Positions 17,734 to 26,288 of a stretch of DNA of 64,000 bases are shown here, piece by piece. Each line of letters starts with the position of its first letter. Position 1 is the first letter of the stretch. This stretch comes from CAZSDU01 sp964429135 (GTDB lineage Bacteria > Bacteroidota > Bacteroidia > Bacteroidales > FEN-979): NCBI GenBank assembly GCA_964429135.1, contig CAYSAU010000007.1, positions 1 through 64,000 of the forward strand. The letters are read 5' to 3'. The notes under the pieces are model-generated. The model made no database searches and was not told the origin of the DNA. It worked only from the letters and a program-made list of their open reading frames with translations. The translations under genes were made by a program, and so were the position numbers.

Positions 17734-18198
17734 TTAAACCTTTTTTTCTTTGAGAGACCTTATCATTTTTGTCAATTCATCTGCGTTAACCCTGCGATAA
17801 TAGTGCTCATTGACCTTTATCACAGGACCCTGATCACAAGCTCCCATACAGTTCACCACTTCAAGACTGTATTTTTTATCTCGACTCAATCCTCCAGCTT
17901 TTACCTTGAATTGTTTTTCAAGCTCTTTCAGAATAGTTGAAGATCCGAATAAATGACAAGCTGTTCCCCGGCAAACCTGGATATGATAACGGCCAAGCTG
18001 AGTATTTCGGAACTGATCATAAAAAGCTGCGACTGCAAATATTTTATTGACAGGCAGCTTAAGATACCGGGATACAGCTTCAAGGATTTCATCCGAAAGG
18101 TAACCTTGTTCCTTCTGAATGTTTTGCAATATCGGGAGTAAATTCTCTTGTTTATTGGGAGGATATTTTCCCAGTATTTGGTCAATTTCGTTTGGCAT
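17734..18198 (-). CDS. hydC: Hydrogenase [2Fe-2S] subunit HydC (NuoE-like, operon 1)
   Basis: A 154-residue NuoE-type protein: an N-terminal helical bundle and a thioredoxin-like [2Fe-2S] domain with CRGTAC (C-x4-C) and CMGAC (C-x3-C). It passes electrons between the HydB flavin and HydA. It is the first gene of the long minus-strand operon, one base from hydB1. A TATTTTTG (-7-like) lies at 18222-18229 and a Rex-like palindrome further upstream. Confidence 0.93.
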   Translation of the reverse strand: MPNEIDQILGKYPPNKQENLLPILQNIQKEQGYLSDEILEAVSRYLKLPVNKIFAVAAFYDQFRNTQLGRYHIQVCRGTACHLFGSSTILKELEKQFKVKAGGLSRDKKYSLEVVNCMGACDQGPVIKVNEHYYRRVNADELTKMIRSLKEKKV

Positions 18199-18221
18199 GG
18201 ATTTAAATAGATTTCTATTTA

Positions 18222-18229
18222 CAAAAATA
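18222..18229 (-). promoter_or_regulatory. Putative -7 element of hydrogenase operon 1
   Basis: TATTTTTG on the minus strand, 24 nt upstream of the hydC1 ATG, matches TAnnTTTG. No convincing TTG is found 19-21 nt further upstream, so this promoter may be weak or activator-dependent. Confidence 0.4.
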
Positions 18230-18276
18230 CAAAAAGAAACCTAAGATTGAAAGGTTTATCTGTTAAAAATATATCA

Positions 18277-18294
18277 TTGTGAATAAATAAACAA
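18277..18294. promoter_or_regulatory. Rex-like operator between operon 1 and the divergent sensor gene
   Basis: TTGTGA-ATAAAT-AAACAA: one perfect half-site and one with a single mismatch to TnACAA. It lies between divergent genes, about 50 nt upstream of the operon 1 -7 element. The same 18-bp form recurs before operons 2 and 3. Confidence 0.5.
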
Positions 18295-18358
18295 AATATA
18301 AAATTATGGAAATGATAAAATATTTTTTTGATTCATGGAAAATCTCACGACTTATTTG

Positions 18359-18366
18359 TATTTTTG
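18359..18366 (+). promoter_or_regulatory. Putative -7 element of the PAS-linked sensory hydrogenase gene
   Basis: TATTTTTG located 16 nt before the ATG at 18383, implying a very short leader. The nearest TTG is at 18328-18330, a 28-nt spacing, longer than usual. Confidence 0.35.
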
Positions 18367-18382
18367 ACCAATAGCGAAGAAG

Positions 18383-20251
18383 ATGCACCCTATTCCACTT
18401 TTCAGGATTTCGCATGACCTCTGTATTAAATGTTATTCATGTGTCCGCATCTGTCCGGTTAAAGCAATTCGTGTTGATGTGCTGACCGAATTGCCCTCTA
18501 TTGTTTCCGATCGTTGTATTGGTTGTGGGAGTTGTTACAGGGCCTGTTCACCTGCTGCTATTTTTTACCGGGATTCCATTGAAGAGACAAAAAGCTTGCT
18601 TTCTTCTGGAAAAAGAATTGCAGCCATCTGCGACCCGGCTATTTCAGGAGAGTTTCATGACATTACTGATTACAGGAAGTTTGTCGAGATGATCAAACAA
18701 CTTGGCTTTGCCTATGTCAGCGAAGTTTCTTTCGGAGTTGACCTCATCGCTTCCAAATACAAAGAATTGTTTGATGATTTTAAAGGCAAATTTCATATTA
18801 CTGGAAATTGTCCGGCTGTGGTTTCTTTTATTGTTAAGTATTATCCCCACTTGATTACCCATCTGATCCCTCTGGTCTCTCCTATGGCTGCGACTGCCAA
18901 GGTGCTTCGCCACCGGTATGGACAGGATCTGAGCATTGTTTTTATTGGTCCTTGTATTGCAACAAAAGATGAAGCATTAACCTATACCGGTGATGCAACC
19001 ATAGATGCCGTACTGACATTTGTGGAATTAAGGCAATTATTCACCAGAATGAATATCAGGGAAAGCCAGGTTGAATTTTCTGAATTCGATCCCCCGCTTG
19101 GTTATAAAGGTTCTTTGTACCCGATTAGCAACGGGATATTGCAGGCGGTTGACGTCAATGAGGATTTGCTTTCCGGAAGTGTAATTACAACGGAAGGCAG
19201 AAATAATATGCTGGATGCGGTCAAAGAATTTGATTCCCGCATCGACATGGTCAAACGCCACTTTAACATTTTTTATGATGAAGGATGTTTGATGGGACCA
19301 GGGACCTCTCCTGGGGGCGAAAAATTTTTACGCAGGACGTTGGTCACGGATTATGCTAATAAACGTCTCCTGAATTTTGATAAAAATATATGGGAGAAGG
19401 ACATGTTAACCTTCAGTAATCTCGAATACTCCCGGCAATATTTACCTGACGACCAGCGCATCCCCATCCCCCCGGAAGAGAAAATCCTTGAAGTATTGAA
19501 AATGATCAAGCGGGAAGGGGAAATGCATAATGAAATCGGTTGTGAAGCATGTGGATATGCCAGGTGCAGGGATTTCGCGATAGCTATTGCACAAGGCTTG
19601 GCCACTACAGAAATGTGCCATGTGTTCAGTGGTAGGAATCGTCAGGAATATATTCAAACCCTGCGTTCCACCAATGAAAAACTGGCTAAAACCCAGGCTG
19701 CTTTAAAGGCTTCAGAAGAGAAATCAAAACAGGAACATGAAACCCAGAAAGAGTCTTCTGAGATCATTTCTTCCATGCTTCAAAAACTTGTTTCTGGCGT
19801 TGTGATAGTGGATGAAAACCTCAGGATCATTCAATCAAATAAAGCCTTTATCCGGATTCTTGGAGAGGAAGCTGCCATGGTGGATGAGGTTATCCCCGGC
19901 TTGGCTGGCGCTGACCTGAAGTCTTTACTGCCGGTCCATTTTTATAAATTATTCTCCTATGTCTTTTCTTCAGATGAGTCCATCGAATATAAAGATGTGA
20001 TGTATCAGGATAATAAATTAAGCGTTTCAATCTTTCCAATTAAGAATAAAAAATTTGCCGGCGCAATTCTAAGGGATATGTATATCCCCGAAGTCAGAAA
20101 GGAACAGATAATCAACCGGCTCACAGAAGTGATTGACGAAAATTTCGATATGGTTCAGAAAATTGCTTACCTTCTCGGTGAAGGAGCCGCGAAAACAGAG
20201 CAAATGCTTAACTCCATCATCGAATCACATCGGAATTTGCCCAAAAAATAA
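18383..20251 (+). CDS. Sensory [FeFe]-hydrogenase-like protein with C-terminal PAS domain
   Basis: A 622-residue relative of the kinase-fused sensor. It has two ferredoxin motifs (CIKCYSCVRIC and CIGCGSCYRAC), then an H-cluster-like domain with L1 GNCP (C143), L2 GPCIATK (C191) and L3 YDEGC, where C302 is kept but the first L3 Cys is Tyr (Y298). A four-Cys Fe-S motif (C387, C390, C395, C412), a coiled linker and a PAS domain (about 458-570, VSGVVIVDENLRIIQSNKAF) follow. No kinase or cyclase is attached. The next gene encodes a SpoIIE-type phosphatase, matching the phosphatase-linked class of sensory hydrogenases. With one cubane ligand lost it may hold a modified cluster or act only as an Fe-S/redox sensor. 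Confidence 0.85.
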   Translation: MHPIPLFRISHDLCIKCYSCVRICPVKAIRVDVLTELPSIVSDRCIGCGSCYRACSPAAIFYRDSIEETKSLLSSGKRIAAICDPAISGEFHDITDYRKFVEMIKQLGFAYVSEVSFGVDLIASKYKELFDDFKGKFHITGNCPAVVSFIVKYYPHLITHLIPLVSPMAATAKVLRHRYGQDLSIVFIGPCIATKDEALTYTGDATIDAVLTFVELRQLFTRMNIRESQVEFSEFDPPLGYKGSLYPISNGILQAVDVNEDLLSGSVITTEGRNNMLDAVKEFDSRIDMVKRHFNIFYDEGCLMGPGTSPGGEKFLRRTLVTDYANKRLLNFDKNIWEKDMLTFSNLEYSRQYLPDDQRIPIPPEEKILEVLKMIKREGEMHNEIGCEACGYARCRDFAIAIAQGLATTEMCHVFSGRNRQEYIQTLRSTNEKLAKTQAALKASEEKSKQEHETQKESSEIISSMLQKLVSGVVIVDENLRIIQSNKAFIRILGEEAAMVDEVIPGLAGADLKSLLPVHFYKLFSYVFSSDESIEYKDVMYQDNKLSVSIFPIKNKKFAGAILRDMYIPEVRKEQIINRLTEVIDENFDMVQKIAYLLGEGAAKTEQMLNSIIESHRNLPKK

Positions 20252-20285
20252 TTTCCGATATAGAACATCGTAAATTATTTATCCT

Positions 20286-21470
20286 ATGAATGAAAAATTC
20301 TTCATTGAAGTCACCTGCCAGCAAAAAAGTCACGGAGATGCCCGAGTGTGTGGAGATGTGTTCATTTCCCGGCGGATTAAAGAGGAAGGAAGAATCATTG
20401 TCGTGCTTTCGGATGGAATGGGACATGGCATCAAAGCAAATCTATTAGCTACACTTACTGCAACTTTAGCCGTTAACTTCACTCAGGAACATAAAAGTGT
20501 TCAGAAGATTGCTGAAATTATTATGAATACCCTTCCTGTTGATAGTGTCAAACACTTGAATTATTCCACTTTCACCATTGTCGAGATCGATGTGGAAGGT
20601 GAGGTAAGGATTCTTGAATACGAAAATCCGAGGACACTGATCCTCAGGGGCGCTCATATTCATGAACCCTTATGGAATTGCGTGGTATTGGATGGGGACA
20701 AACATGCGGGAAAGGAAGTGTTAAGCTGTTCCTTCCACCCTCACAAGGAAGACCGTATCGTTTTCTGCTCCGATGGAGTGATACAATCAGGATTGGGAAG
20801 TGAAAAATATCCTACGGGTTGGGGATTGTCAAACTTCGAAAAATTTGTTTTAAGTGCCATACAGGAAGAACATGATATTTCTGCCGTGAAGCTAGCTACC
20901 ACCGTAGTGAACAGAGCCAATCTTAACGATGGTTTCCATCCCCTTGACGACATCAGTTGTGGCGTTATTTATTTCAGGCAACCCCGTAAACTGATGATAT
21001 GTACCGGGCCTCCCCAGAATCCGGAAAATGACAAACTTTTTTGTGGTTTGTTGAAACAATTTGAAGGAAAAAAAATTATTTCCGGAGCTACCACTGCCGA
21101 CATGGTGGCCAGGGAATGGGAAGAAACCATTCAGGATAGCGATGTTATGCTTGATCCTGAGTTGCCGCCGGTTGCACATATGAATGGTGTGGAACTCATC
21201 ACAGAAGGCATTCTTACATTGAGTAAGGTCAGTGAGTTACTGAAACAGTATAATCAAAATATCAAACCCGGAAAAGGACCGGCAGACGAAATCATCAATT
21301 ATATTCTTGAAAGCGATGAAATTCATTTCCTTGTCGGGACTAATATCAATACGGCACATCAGGATCCGACCCTCCCGGTGGAACTTGAGCTCAGACGCAC
21401 GGTAGTTCACCGTATTGCCCGGATCCTGGAAGAAAAATTCCTCAGGGAGGTCACCATGAAGTTCTTCTGA
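20286..21470 (+). CDS. SpoIIE/PP2C-type serine phosphatase with an extra C-terminal domain
   Basis: A 394-residue protein. Residues about 1-235 form a PP2C/SpoIIE domain with metal-binding motifs SDGMGHG, FCSDGV and LDDISCGV. Residues about 240-394 are an additional domain I do not recognise, beginning MICTGPPQNPEND and containing ISGATTADMVAREW. It starts 34 nt after the PAS-linked sensory hydrogenase and is surely cotranscribed. Such phosphatases normally dephosphorylate an anti-sigma-factor antagonist, but no antagonist or anti-sigma gene is nearby, so the target is unknown. Confidence 0.85.
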   Translation: MNEKFFIEVTCQQKSHGDARVCGDVFISRRIKEEGRIIVVLSDGMGHGIKANLLATLTATLAVNFTQEHKSVQKIAEIIMNTLPVDSVKHLNYSTFTIVEIDVEGEVRILEYENPRTLILRGAHIHEPLWNCVVLDGDKHAGKEVLSCSFHPHKEDRIVFCSDGVIQSGLGSEKYPTGWGLSNFEKFVLSAIQEEHDISAVKLATTVVNRANLNDGFHPLDDISCGVIYFRQPRKLMICTGPPQNPENDKLFCGLLKQFEGKKIISGATTADMVAREWEETIQDSDVMLDPELPPVAHMNGVELITEGILTLSKVSELLKQYNQNIKPGKGPADEIINYILESDEIHFLVGTNINTAHQDPTLPVELELRRTVVHRIARILEEKFLREVTMKFF

Positions 21471-21511
21471 TTTTGTTACCGTTCTCTACCTGATTGGTGA
21501 CTTAGGTTAAC

Positions 21512-21549
21512 ACGATAGCCTGCCTGATTTTCATCAGACAGGCTATCGT
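21512..21549. terminator. Long hairpin between convergent genes
   Basis: An 11-bp stem (ACGATAGCCTG, 512-522, with CAGGCTATCGT, 539-549) is extended after one mismatch by CTGAT/ATCAG around a TTTC loop. It sits between the stop of the phosphatase and the stop of hydC2 and can serve both strands. Neither side has a clear U-tract, so it may work as an mRNA-end stabiliser as well as a terminator. Confidence 0.6.
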
Positions 21550-21575
21550 AAAATGAGTATTAACCAAAAAACAAA

Positions 21576-22055
21576 CTAGTTGCCATACTCGGCAACAATA
21601 TCCTGAACTCCTTCCGGAGAAACACGTCCATAAACTTTTTCCCCGACCATAACTACTGGGGCTAATCCGCAGGCTCCGACACAACGCAGACAACTCAGGG
21701 AAAATTTCCCGTCAGAAGTGGTTTCACCGACCTGAATTTTCAATTGACGCTTGAATTCTTCGAGAACTTTTTCAGCTCCCCTCACATAGCATGCCGTTCC
21801 AAGGCAAATTGAAATGGGATGTTCCCCCTTTGGGGTCATCGTGAAAAAGGAGTAAAAAGTGACCACTCCGTACACATGAGCGACTGAAACTTTAAGTTCT
21901 TTGGCAATTACTTCCTGAACTTCGGCCGGGAGATAACCGAAAATACTTTGGGCTTTATGTAAAACGTTGATCAGTTCACCTTTTTCATGGTTAAAAGATT
22001 TACATACCTCTTTCAGTTCCTGAACTTTTCTATCCGATAATTTAATTTTTGCCAT
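21576..22055 (-). CDS. Hydrogenase [2Fe-2S] subunit HydC/HndA-like (operon 2)
   Basis: A 159-residue NuoE-type subunit with CLGTAC (C-x4-C) and CVGAC (C-x3-C) ligating [2Fe-2S]. A TTG six bases upstream is possible but the ATG at 22055 is preferred. Unlike in operons 1 and 3, this subunit is encoded last, after hydA. It links the flavin subunit to HydA. Confidence 0.93.
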   Translation of the reverse strand: MAKIKLSDRKVQELKEVCKSFNHEKGELINVLHKAQSIFGYLPAEVQEVIAKELKVSVAHVYGVVTFYSFFTMTPKGEHPISICLGTACYVRGAEKVLEEFKRQLKIQVGETTSDGKFSLSCLRCVGACGLAPVVMVGEKVYGRVSPEGVQDIVAEYGN

Positions 22056-22075
22056 AATCAATTTTTTTTCACTAA

Positions 22076-23848
22076 TTATTCTTCAATGAAAACATTCGCA
22101 CTCTTGTCAAAATAATGCGTATGCAAAAGATGATGCGATTTTTCACTTAAGGGTTTTCCTAGGAATTCTTTGTAAAGTTCAACGATGAATGGATTTTCAT
22201 GTGATTTACGAATGGGTTTTCCGGCATCTTCTCGGTAAATGGCAGCAGCTCTCTTTTTAAGAATTGAAGAATCTCCATGATGATAGGGTTGTCCACCACC
22301 TCCGATACAACCACCAGGGCAGGCCATGATTTCAATGGCATGGAACTGATTTTTCCCTGCCTGGATGTCTTCCAGTAATTTGCGTGCATTCCCCAATCCG
22401 TGAGCAATTCCGATATTGATCGGAAGTCCATCGAAATCAAGGGTGGCATGACGAATGTTTTCCATGCCCCTTAATGCTTCAAACTCAACCTTCTCTAATT
22501 TTTTTCCGGTATATAATTCATAGGCAGTACGGCAGGCAGCTTCAATCACTCCGCCCGTGTTTCCGAATATTACTCCGGCACCGGAAGATTCGCCGAGGGG
22601 ATTATCAAAATCCTCATCAGGCAGACTGTTAAAGTCAATATTGGCCTGTTTGATCAATTGGGCAAGTTCCCGGGTCGATAAGGAATAGTTGACATCCGGA
22701 TCGCCATTCACCTTAAATTCATCCCGCTGGCATTCGTATTTTTTTGCAAGACAGGGCATAATAGAAACCACGATCAGGTTTTTCCGATCGATACCCAGTT
22801 TCTTCCCGAAATATTCCTTGGCAATGGGCCCAAACATCTGCTGAGGTGACTTGGCCGTTGAAGGAATGTCCATCATGTCAGGAAAATTATGTTCAAAGAA
22901 ATTAACCCAACCCGGGCAACAGGAGGTGAGTATGGGCAGCTTTACCTCTTGATCACCTTTGAGGTAACGGGTAAGACGGTCGAGTAATTCGCTTCCTTCT
23001 TCCATGATAGTCAGGTCGGCAGCAAAATCAGTGTCGAACACGTAGTCAAAACCGAGTCGTCGGAGTGCTGCGACCATCTTACCTGTTACCAGGGTGCCTG
23101 GCTCAAGGCCAAATTCTTCTCCCAATGCTGCCCTGACTGCCGGAGCGGTCTGAACCACAACAGTTTTAGCAGGATCAGCCAGTGAATTAATGACATTGCG
23201 TGAATGATCCACTTCGGTTAATGCACCGGTAGGACAAACGGAAACGCACTGTCCACAGTAAGTACAGGGGGATTTTTCGAGGTTCATTTCAAATGCAGGG
23301 GCTACAACGGCCATAAATCCCCTGTTTACAGCGGATAGCGCACCTACGGTCTGAACATCATTACACATCATTTCACACCTGCGACACATAATGCATTTAT
23401 CCACATCACGGATGATAGCTGGAGAGGTATCTTTACGATAGGTGGATTGTTCGCCCTGGAAGGGTATTTCACGAACTCCGAGTTGCTGAGCCAAGCTTTG
23501 GAGTTCACAATTACCCGACTTGGCACAGGTTAGGCATTCCGCAGGATGATCAGAAAGGATGAGTTCCAGTACGGTTCTGCGTGCGTTTAATACTCTTATA
23601 TTATGGGTGTTAATTTCCATCCCCGGAGCCACATAAGTGGCGCAGGCAGGGGCGAGGTTTCTACGTCCCTTGATTTCAACCACACAAATTCGACATCCTC
23701 CGGGACGATTTTCAATACCCATATCTTTCAGTTGAAAGTAGCAGAGGGTAGGTATGTCAATGCCAATCGTCTTGGCTGCTTTTAATATCGTCGTGCCTTT
23801 TTCGGCTTCAACAGGTTTTCCGTCGATTGTCAGTTTTACCATTTCCAT
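22076..23848 (-). CDS. [FeFe]-hydrogenase catalytic subunit HydA/HndD-like (operon 2)
   Basis: A 590-residue M3-type HydA: [2Fe-2S] domain (C36, C52, C55, C69), the His-ligated cluster motif (HPAECLTCAKSGNC), two ferredoxin clusters (CIMCRRCEMMC and CTYCGQCVSVC), then L1 TSCCPGW (C310, C311), L2 MPCLAKK (C366) and L3 MACPGGC (C510, C514). GNTGGV and TAKSPQQMFG are canonical. This is the most conventional of the three catalytic subunits. With the full HydB, HydC and the HndB-like protein of the same operon it resembles four-subunit Hnd enzymes, which couple NAD(P)H and ferredoxin to H2. Confidence 0.94.
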   Translation of the reverse strand: MEMVKLTIDGKPVEAEKGTTILKAAKTIGIDIPTLCYFQLKDMGIENRPGGCRICVVEIKGRRNLAPACATYVAPGMEINTHNIRVLNARRTVLELILSDHPAECLTCAKSGNCELQSLAQQLGVREIPFQGEQSTYRKDTSPAIIRDVDKCIMCRRCEMMCNDVQTVGALSAVNRGFMAVVAPAFEMNLEKSPCTYCGQCVSVCPTGALTEVDHSRNVINSLADPAKTVVVQTAPAVRAALGEEFGLEPGTLVTGKMVAALRRLGFDYVFDTDFAADLTIMEEGSELLDRLTRYLKGDQEVKLPILTSCCPGWVNFFEHNFPDMMDIPSTAKSPQQMFGPIAKEYFGKKLGIDRKNLIVVSIMPCLAKKYECQRDEFKVNGDPDVNYSLSTRELAQLIKQANIDFNSLPDEDFDNPLGESSGAGVIFGNTGGVIEAACRTAYELYTGKKLEKVEFEALRGMENIRHATLDFDGLPINIGIAHGLGNARKLLEDIQAGKNQFHAIEIMACPGGCIGGGGQPYHHGDSSILKKRAAAIYREDAGKPIRKSHENPFIVELYKEFLGKPLSEKSHHLLHTHYFDKSANVFIEE

Positions 23849-23860
23849 GTATTCCTCCTG

Positions 23861-25654
23861 TTATTTAACAAAAATTGCATTGAACTTACATTTCTCCATA
23901 CAGGCACCACATTTGATACATTTTTCCTGATCAATGAAGTGGGCTTGCTTACGCTCGCCTGAAATGGCATTGACAGGGCAATTTCTTGCACAAAGGGTAC
24001 AGCCGATGCAGTTATCTGGATTGATAATGTATTGCATGAGGGCTTTGCAATTACCTGCCCGGCACTTTTTATCCATAACATGCTCAAGGTACTCATGGTA
24101 AAAATTATCGAGAGATGAAAGTACAGGGTTTGGTGAAGTCTGTCCAAGCCCGCAAAGCGAAGTGTCCTTGATAACATTGCTCAGATTTCTTAATTTATCA
24201 AGATCTTCAGGAAGTGCATGCCCGTTTGTTATCTTTTCAAGCATTTCAAATAAACGTTTATTGCCAATCCTGCAAGGGGAACATTTTCCACAGGATTCTT
24301 CAACGGTAAATTCCAGATAGAATTTAGCCATGGCAACCATACAGTCATCTTCATCCATGACAATCATTCCTCCCGAACCCATCATGGAACCGGCTGCAAT
24401 CAGGTTGTCATAGTCTATAGGCGTATCTAGATCTTTTTCCGTTAGCATACCACCGGAAGGACCACCCGTCTGAACGGCTTTAAACTTCCGGTCATTTTTA
24501 ATTCCGCCTCCGATTTCATAGATGACCTCCCTGAGGGTAATGCCCATGGGAACTTCAATCAGGCCAACATTATTGATTTTTCCCGCCAGGGCAAAGACTT
24601 TCGTCCCTTTCGACTTTTCCGTTCCGATATGGGAAAACCAATCAGCTCCTTTATTGATGATGACTGGGATATTGGCATAGGTTTCAACATTATTGACATT
24701 GGTTGGTTTACCCAAAAAACCTGACTCTGAAGGGAATGGAGGTTTAAATGTAGGTTCACCTCTCAGACCTTCCATCGAATGAATAAGGGCTGTTTCTTCA
24801 CCGCATACGAACGCTCCGGCACCATAACGGATCTCAATATCAAAATTAAAACCTGTGCCTAAAATATCCTTTCCAAGTAAACCATATTCTCTTGCCTGGT
24901 TCATGGCAATTTTGAGACGCTCAACAGCCAGCGGGTATTCAGCACGTATGTAAATCAGTCCTCTGTCAGCCCCTGTACAGTACCCATTGATGGCCATGGC
25001 CTCAAGCACGGTATGGGGGTCCCCTTCAAGGACAGATCGGTCCATAAATGCGCCTGGATCACCTTCATCTGCATTACAGACAACATATTTCTGATCGGAT
25101 TCAACTTTTCTTGTGATTTCCCATTTCAATCCGGTCGGGAAGCCTCCTCCTCCGCGGCCGCGAAGCCCCGATTTTTTTATGATTTCAATGGTGGCTTCGG
25201 GGGATAGTTCAGTCAGTACTTTTCCTATCGCCTGATAGCCATCCCTGGCGATATATTCATCAATATTCTCGGGATTGATAACACCACAGTTTCGTAACGC
25301 GATCCTGATTTGTTTCCTTGGAACAAGCTTGGGTTTCGAATCGCTGATGCCTTTATTGGCTTCAGTGTCATCCAATAACAAACGATTGACTGTTTTTCCT
25401 TTAAGAATGTGTTCCTCAAGGATATCCTTGCAATCTTCAGGAGTAACGTTGAGATAGAAGGTATTATCCGGGAGTATGTTTACAATGGGACCTTTTTCAC
25501 AGAAACCAAAACAACCGGTTTTAATCACTTGAACTACAGACTCAAGCCCTTTTTCCGAAATTATCTCCTGAAAAGCGCTCAGGATGTTTTCACTCTGGGA
25601 GGCTTGACATACCGAGCCGCCGCAAACGAGGATATGGTATTTTATTTTTGTCAT
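23861..25654 (-). CDS. Hydrogenase flavoprotein subunit HydB/HndC-like (operon 2)
   Basis: A 597-residue NuoF-type subunit: N-terminal [2Fe-2S] thioredoxin-like domain (CGGSVC and CFGFC), canonical FMN/NADH loop GRGGGGFPTG, YIRAEYP, GAGAFVCGEETAL, the [4Fe-4S] site ESCGKCSPCRIG and two C-terminal ferredoxin motifs (CIGCTLCARNC, CIKCGACMEKC). This is the full domain set of electron-bifurcating HydB. A TTG 30 nt upstream would overlap the preceding gene; the ATG at 25654 is chosen because it starts right at the Fe-S domain. Confidence 0.92.
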   Translation of the reverse strand: MTKIKYHILVCGGSVCQASQSENILSAFQEIISEKGLESVVQVIKTGCFGFCEKGPIVNILPDNTFYLNVTPEDCKDILEEHILKGKTVNRLLLDDTEANKGISDSKPKLVPRKQIRIALRNCGVINPENIDEYIARDGYQAIGKVLTELSPEATIEIIKKSGLRGRGGGGFPTGLKWEITRKVESDQKYVVCNADEGDPGAFMDRSVLEGDPHTVLEAMAINGYCTGADRGLIYIRAEYPLAVERLKIAMNQAREYGLLGKDILGTGFNFDIEIRYGAGAFVCGEETALIHSMEGLRGEPTFKPPFPSESGFLGKPTNVNNVETYANIPVIINKGADWFSHIGTEKSKGTKVFALAGKINNVGLIEVPMGITLREVIYEIGGGIKNDRKFKAVQTGGPSGGMLTEKDLDTPIDYDNLIAAGSMMGSGGMIVMDEDDCMVAMAKFYLEFTVEESCGKCSPCRIGNKRLFEMLEKITNGHALPEDLDKLRNLSNVIKDTSLCGLGQTSPNPVLSSLDNFYHEYLEHVMDKKCRAGNCKALMQYIINPDNCIGCTLCARNCPVNAISGERKQAHFIDQEKCIKCGACMEKCKFNAIFVK

Positions 25655-25670
25655 TATTCGATTCCCGGAT

Positions 25671-26069
25671 TTATGGTTTATCAATCGATTCGTAATTCAC
25701 AGGGATAATGCCTTCTACTAGTTCGTTGTTCAGGATAAATTTATCAATAAGCTTGGATGCTTTTTTAATATCCACATATCCGAATGTGATTGGCTCATAA
25801 CCCGGTTTGGTTATTTCAACGGTGGGTTCTGCATAGCAGTAGCCCATACAGCCGGTTTTAGTGACCGTTGCATGAATATTACGTTTGGCAAACTCTTCTA
25901 TGAAAGCTTCCATCACTTCCTTTGCACCGGAAGCAATTCCACAGGTTGCCATGGCAACTTTCACCTGGATTAGTGGATCAGGCTCTGTACCTTGCCCACT
26001 ATGAACAATTTTCGACTTCAGGTTTTTCTGCAGGCTTTTTAACTCGGCTACAGATTTTATCTTTTCCAT
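25671..26069 (-). CDS. HndB-like [2Fe-2S] ferredoxin-domain subunit (operon 2)
   Basis: A 132-residue protein with a short helical N-terminus and a thioredoxin-like ferredoxin domain carrying ATCGIASGA (C43) and TGCMGYC (C74, C78). Only three Cys are in the motif region. It resembles HndB, the fourth subunit of Desulfovibrio-type NADP-reducing/bifurcating hydrogenase. It is also closely similar in motif pattern to the N-terminal domain of HydB1 (STCGVISGA, VGCAGLC), more than to that of HydB2. It is the first gene of operon 2, preceded by a 350-nt regulatory region. Confidence 0.82.
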   Translation of the reverse strand: MEKIKSVAELKSLQKNLKSKIVHSGQGTEPDPLIQVKVAMATCGIASGAKEVMEAFIEEFAKRNIHATVTKTGCMGYCYAEPTVEITKPGYEPITFGYVDIKKASKLIDKFILNNELVEGIIPVNYESIDKP

Positions 26070-26162
26070 ATGCGATCAACTTAAATACATACTATCTGAA
26101 TATGCTTTTCATGGGTAAACCCTTAATGCAAAAATGCAAATTTTTATGATTACTTTGTATTC

Positions 26163-26180
26163 TTGTTATTGCTTTCACAA
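26163..26180. promoter_or_regulatory. Rex-like operator A, hydrogenase operon 2
   Basis: TTGTTA-TTGCTT-TCACAA, both half-sites matching TTGTnA/TnACAA. It lies between the predicted start of transcription (near 26245) and the first gene, so binding would block elongation. Confidence 0.65.
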
Positions 26181-26250
26181 GATAATTTTTTAATTCATGT
26201 TTTTCATTATTCAAAAATTAAAAAATGTATTGCGCACTTCATTTCGGGCA

Positions 26251-26281
26251 CAAAAATACAAATCTCAAAAATCGTGTGCAA
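26251..26281 (-). promoter_or_regulatory. Promoter of hydrogenase operon 2
   Basis: On the minus strand TTG (26279-26281), a 20-nt spacer and TATTTTTG (26251-26258) match the Bacteroidetes promoter. The implied leader is about 175 nt. Rex-like palindromes lie both downstream and upstream. Confidence 0.6.
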
Positions 26282-26288
26282 ATATTTT

